Source: [Lactobacillus] timonensis (GTDB lineage Bacteria > Bacillota > Bacilli > Lactobacillales > Lactobacillaceae). Taken from it: a stretch of DNA of 41,897 nucleotides. The translations under genes and the position numbers were made by a program. The notes beneath the pieces are model-generated. The model was not told where the DNA came from. It saw nothing but the letters and a program-made list of their open reading frames with translations, and did not search any database. The stretch lies in the NCBI RefSeq assembly GCF_900240275.1, contig NZ_LT964761.1, forward strand, positions 597,171 through 639,067, given 5' to 3'. Positions 40,743-41,897 of this stretch are shown in pieces (the first letter of the stretch is position 1; every line of letters starts with the position of its first letter).

Positions 40743-40792
40743 AATCCTGTTGATAGATTGCCAAAGTGGTAATCTGTTAACGGGATTTTTTC
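40743..40792 (+). terminator. Protective terminator in the ISL3-type element
   Basis: AATCCTGTTGATAGATT (40743-40759) pairs along 17 positions (three wobble pairs) with AATCTGTTAACGGGATT (40771-40787) and is followed by T's. It shields the transposase from outside transcription. A second hairpin (AAGGGAG with CTCCCTT) lies near 40800-40825. Confidence 0.65.
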
Positions 40793-40871
40793 TTACAAAA
40801 AGGGAGCCATCACTGACTCCCTTCAGGAAAAATCTACGACCAAATAGCTTCTATCGAAAGGATGATTCAGG

Positions 40872-41897
40872 ATGACTCCTAACAATGATTCTATCTGTTT
40901 TGCACTAGGAATGAAAGACTCCAATCTGATTTGGATGGATTATTTCTATGCCTTTATTAATTTGGCTAAGGGTACTCGCAAAAAGCTTTATCCCGATATT
41001 CGTAAATGTCGGATTTACGAATTTAAACTGCGCAATCAGCTAATCTCTTGCCCCAACTGTCATCACCGCCGCCTGGTAAAGTTTGGGTATTCTACGGTAC
41101 AAACTGTTTTTACCACCGATGACGCCAGTCATCCGGTGTTTCTACGAATCCATAAGCAGCGCCTGCGTTGTAAAGATTGTCGACGAATTTTTATGGCTCA
41201 ATCGAATGTGGTCCGTAAATACTGCCATATCGCTAATAAGGTCACCATGAGTTTTCAAGACGATCGCTCGCTAGAAAGTATTGCCCGTGACAATACGATC
41301 TCTCCAAGCACGGTCCTGCGTTATTTAGACGCAAGTCGCTCCATCGCTCCCTTATACCAACGCCAGTTGCCTACTAACCTCGCGATGGACGAATTTCGCG
41401 GTGTTCATCGTCAACTGCACTTTATCTGTATTGACAACGATCACCATCGCATTCAAACGATCCTGCCGGATCGCTTTAAGCGGACGATTGAGAACTATTT
41501 TCTAAGCTTCACTCCTGCGGAAAGATCCCGGGTAAAGACCATTTCAGTGGACTTAAACAGTTACTACCAAGACATTGCCCGTCGCTTTTTTCCCCACGCC
41601 GAAATTATCATCGATCGTTTTCATATTATTGCCATGATGACTCGTGCTTTCAATCAGTATCGGGCCCAAGCCATGAAACAATTCCCGAAAACCAGTCGCC
41701 AGTACCGACTGTTAAAGTTTAGCTGGCAACTTTATCTCAAATCTGCGACGAATCTTTCTTACGAGCATGAATATTATGATCGTCACCTTCGTCAGAAGGT
41801 TACCAGTGGTGAGCGCGTGGATTTAGGGTTGGCTATTGATGATCGCTTACGAGCCGACTACCAGTTTCTACAAAATGTTATGCAAAACCTAAAACAA
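40872..41897 (+). CDS. ISL3-family transposase, N-terminal 342 residues (partial)
   Basis: The reading frame is open from ATG 40872 to the window end. The N-terminal zinc-binding region has CPNCHHRRLVKFG and LRCKDCRRIF. An HTH-like stretch follows (SLESIARDNTISPSTVLRYL). The catalytic domain begins at LAMDEFRGVHR, and SVDLNSYYQDIARRFFPHAE then IIIDRFHI are typical of ISL3. An AAAGGA site lies about 9 nt upstream of the ATG. About 80-100 C-terminal residues are missing because the window ends. Confidence 0.9.
   Translation, partial: MTPNNDSICFALGMKDSNLIWMDYFYAFINLAKGTRKKLYPDIRKCRIYEFKLRNQLISCPNCHHRRLVKFGYSTVQTVFTTDDASHPVFLRIHKQRLRCKDCRRIFMAQSNVVRKYCHIANKVTMSFQDDRSLESIARDNTISPSTVLRYLDASRSIAPLYQRQLPTNLAMDEFRGVHRQLHFICIDNDHHRIQTILPDRFKRTIENYFLSFTPAERSRVKTISVDLNSYYQDIARRFFPHAEIIIDRFHIIAMMTRAFNQYRAQAMKQFPKTSRQYRLLKFSWQLYLKSATNLSYEHEYYDRHLRQKVTSGERVDLGLAIDDRLRADYQFLQNVMQNLKQ

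Larger units (their letters stand above)
40731..41897 (+). mobile_element. ISL3-family insertion sequence, left part, cut by the window edge
   Basis: The left end is probably at GGCTCTACAC (40731), which resembles ISL3-family termini beginning GGCTCT. The transposase gene begins at 40872. Two hairpins lie between the end and the gene. The right inverted repeat and target duplication are outside the window and cannot be checked. Confidence 0.75.

Noticed and set aside
1-41897. CRISPR array, tRNA or rRNA genes, prophage or conjugation genes
   Set aside because: I saw no regularly spaced repeats, cloverleaf-like sequences or phage/conjugation proteins; the only mobile genes are the two transposases.

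Overview
The window looks like a chromosomal sugar-uptake island of a low-to-mid-GC Firmicute, most probably a Lactobacillaceae species. Supporting signs are strong AAGGAGG-type ribosome binding sites, CcpA-type cre boxes, PRD-domain PTS regulators, MazF/PemK toxin-antitoxin pairs and IS4- and ISL3-family transposases of lactobacillary type. The genus cannot be fixed from the sequence alone. Between positions 192 and 37419 almost everything is on the minus strand and belongs to seven phosphotransferase (PTS) permeases. Five large PRD regulators are present, two of them divergent on the plus strand.

Layout, left to right. (1) 192-2387: galactitol/pentitol-type PTS IIA-IIC-IIB. (2) 2696-3940: Old Yellow Enzyme-type oxidoreductase. 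(3) 4079-6688: complete mannose-class PTS IIA-IIB-IIC-IID. (4) 6881-8584: histidine phosphatase and mannose-6-phosphate isomerase. (5) 8658-14427: operon of PRD regulator with a C-terminal IIA domain, ascorbate-class IIB and IIC, and a transketolase. (6) 14721-15371 (+): deoxyribose-phosphate aldolase. (7) 15496-19719: KDPG-type aldolase with ascorbate-class IIC, IIB and IIA, broken by an IS4-family insertion of 1562 bp between IIA and IIB; its divergent regulator is at 19845-21911 (+). (8) 21987-27238: fructose-class PTS with a GatZ/KbaZ-family protein. (9) 27483-32064: a paralogous fructose-class PTS with D-allulose-6-phosphate 3-epimerase. (10) 32323-32911: RelB/DinJ antitoxin with PemK/MazF-like toxin. 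(11) 33036-37419: second transketolase and a third ascorbate-class PTS, with divergent regulator 37565-39616 (+). (12) 40018-40670: MazE and a MazF cut short by an in-frame stop. (13) 40731 to the right edge: an ISL3-family element that runs off the window.

How it works together. Each PTS module pairs a permease with one or two enzymes that bring the imported sugar phosphate into central metabolism. The two fructose-class modules are paralogous and end in different epimerase-type enzymes. One is a clear C3 epimerase (allulose-6-P to fructose-6-P). The other is a GatZ-type protein without its aldolase partner, which I suspect acts as a C4 epimerase (tagatose-6-P to fructose-6-P). The two transketolase modules share the order IIA-IIB-IIC-tkt, but in one of them the IIA is the tail of the regulator. 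The PRD regulators therefore occur in three arrangements in one window: full-length with a separate transport IIA, full-length with no separate IIA, and truncated after the IIB domain with a detached IIA gene next door.

Regulation. Nine cre-like boxes lie in front of the operons, one a perfect match to the consensus. Three operons share an exact layout of TTGCAC-type boxes 23 bp upstream of the -10 hexamer; in the two operons with divergent regulators a second box lies exactly 23 bp further upstream. This is probably the operator of the PRD activators.
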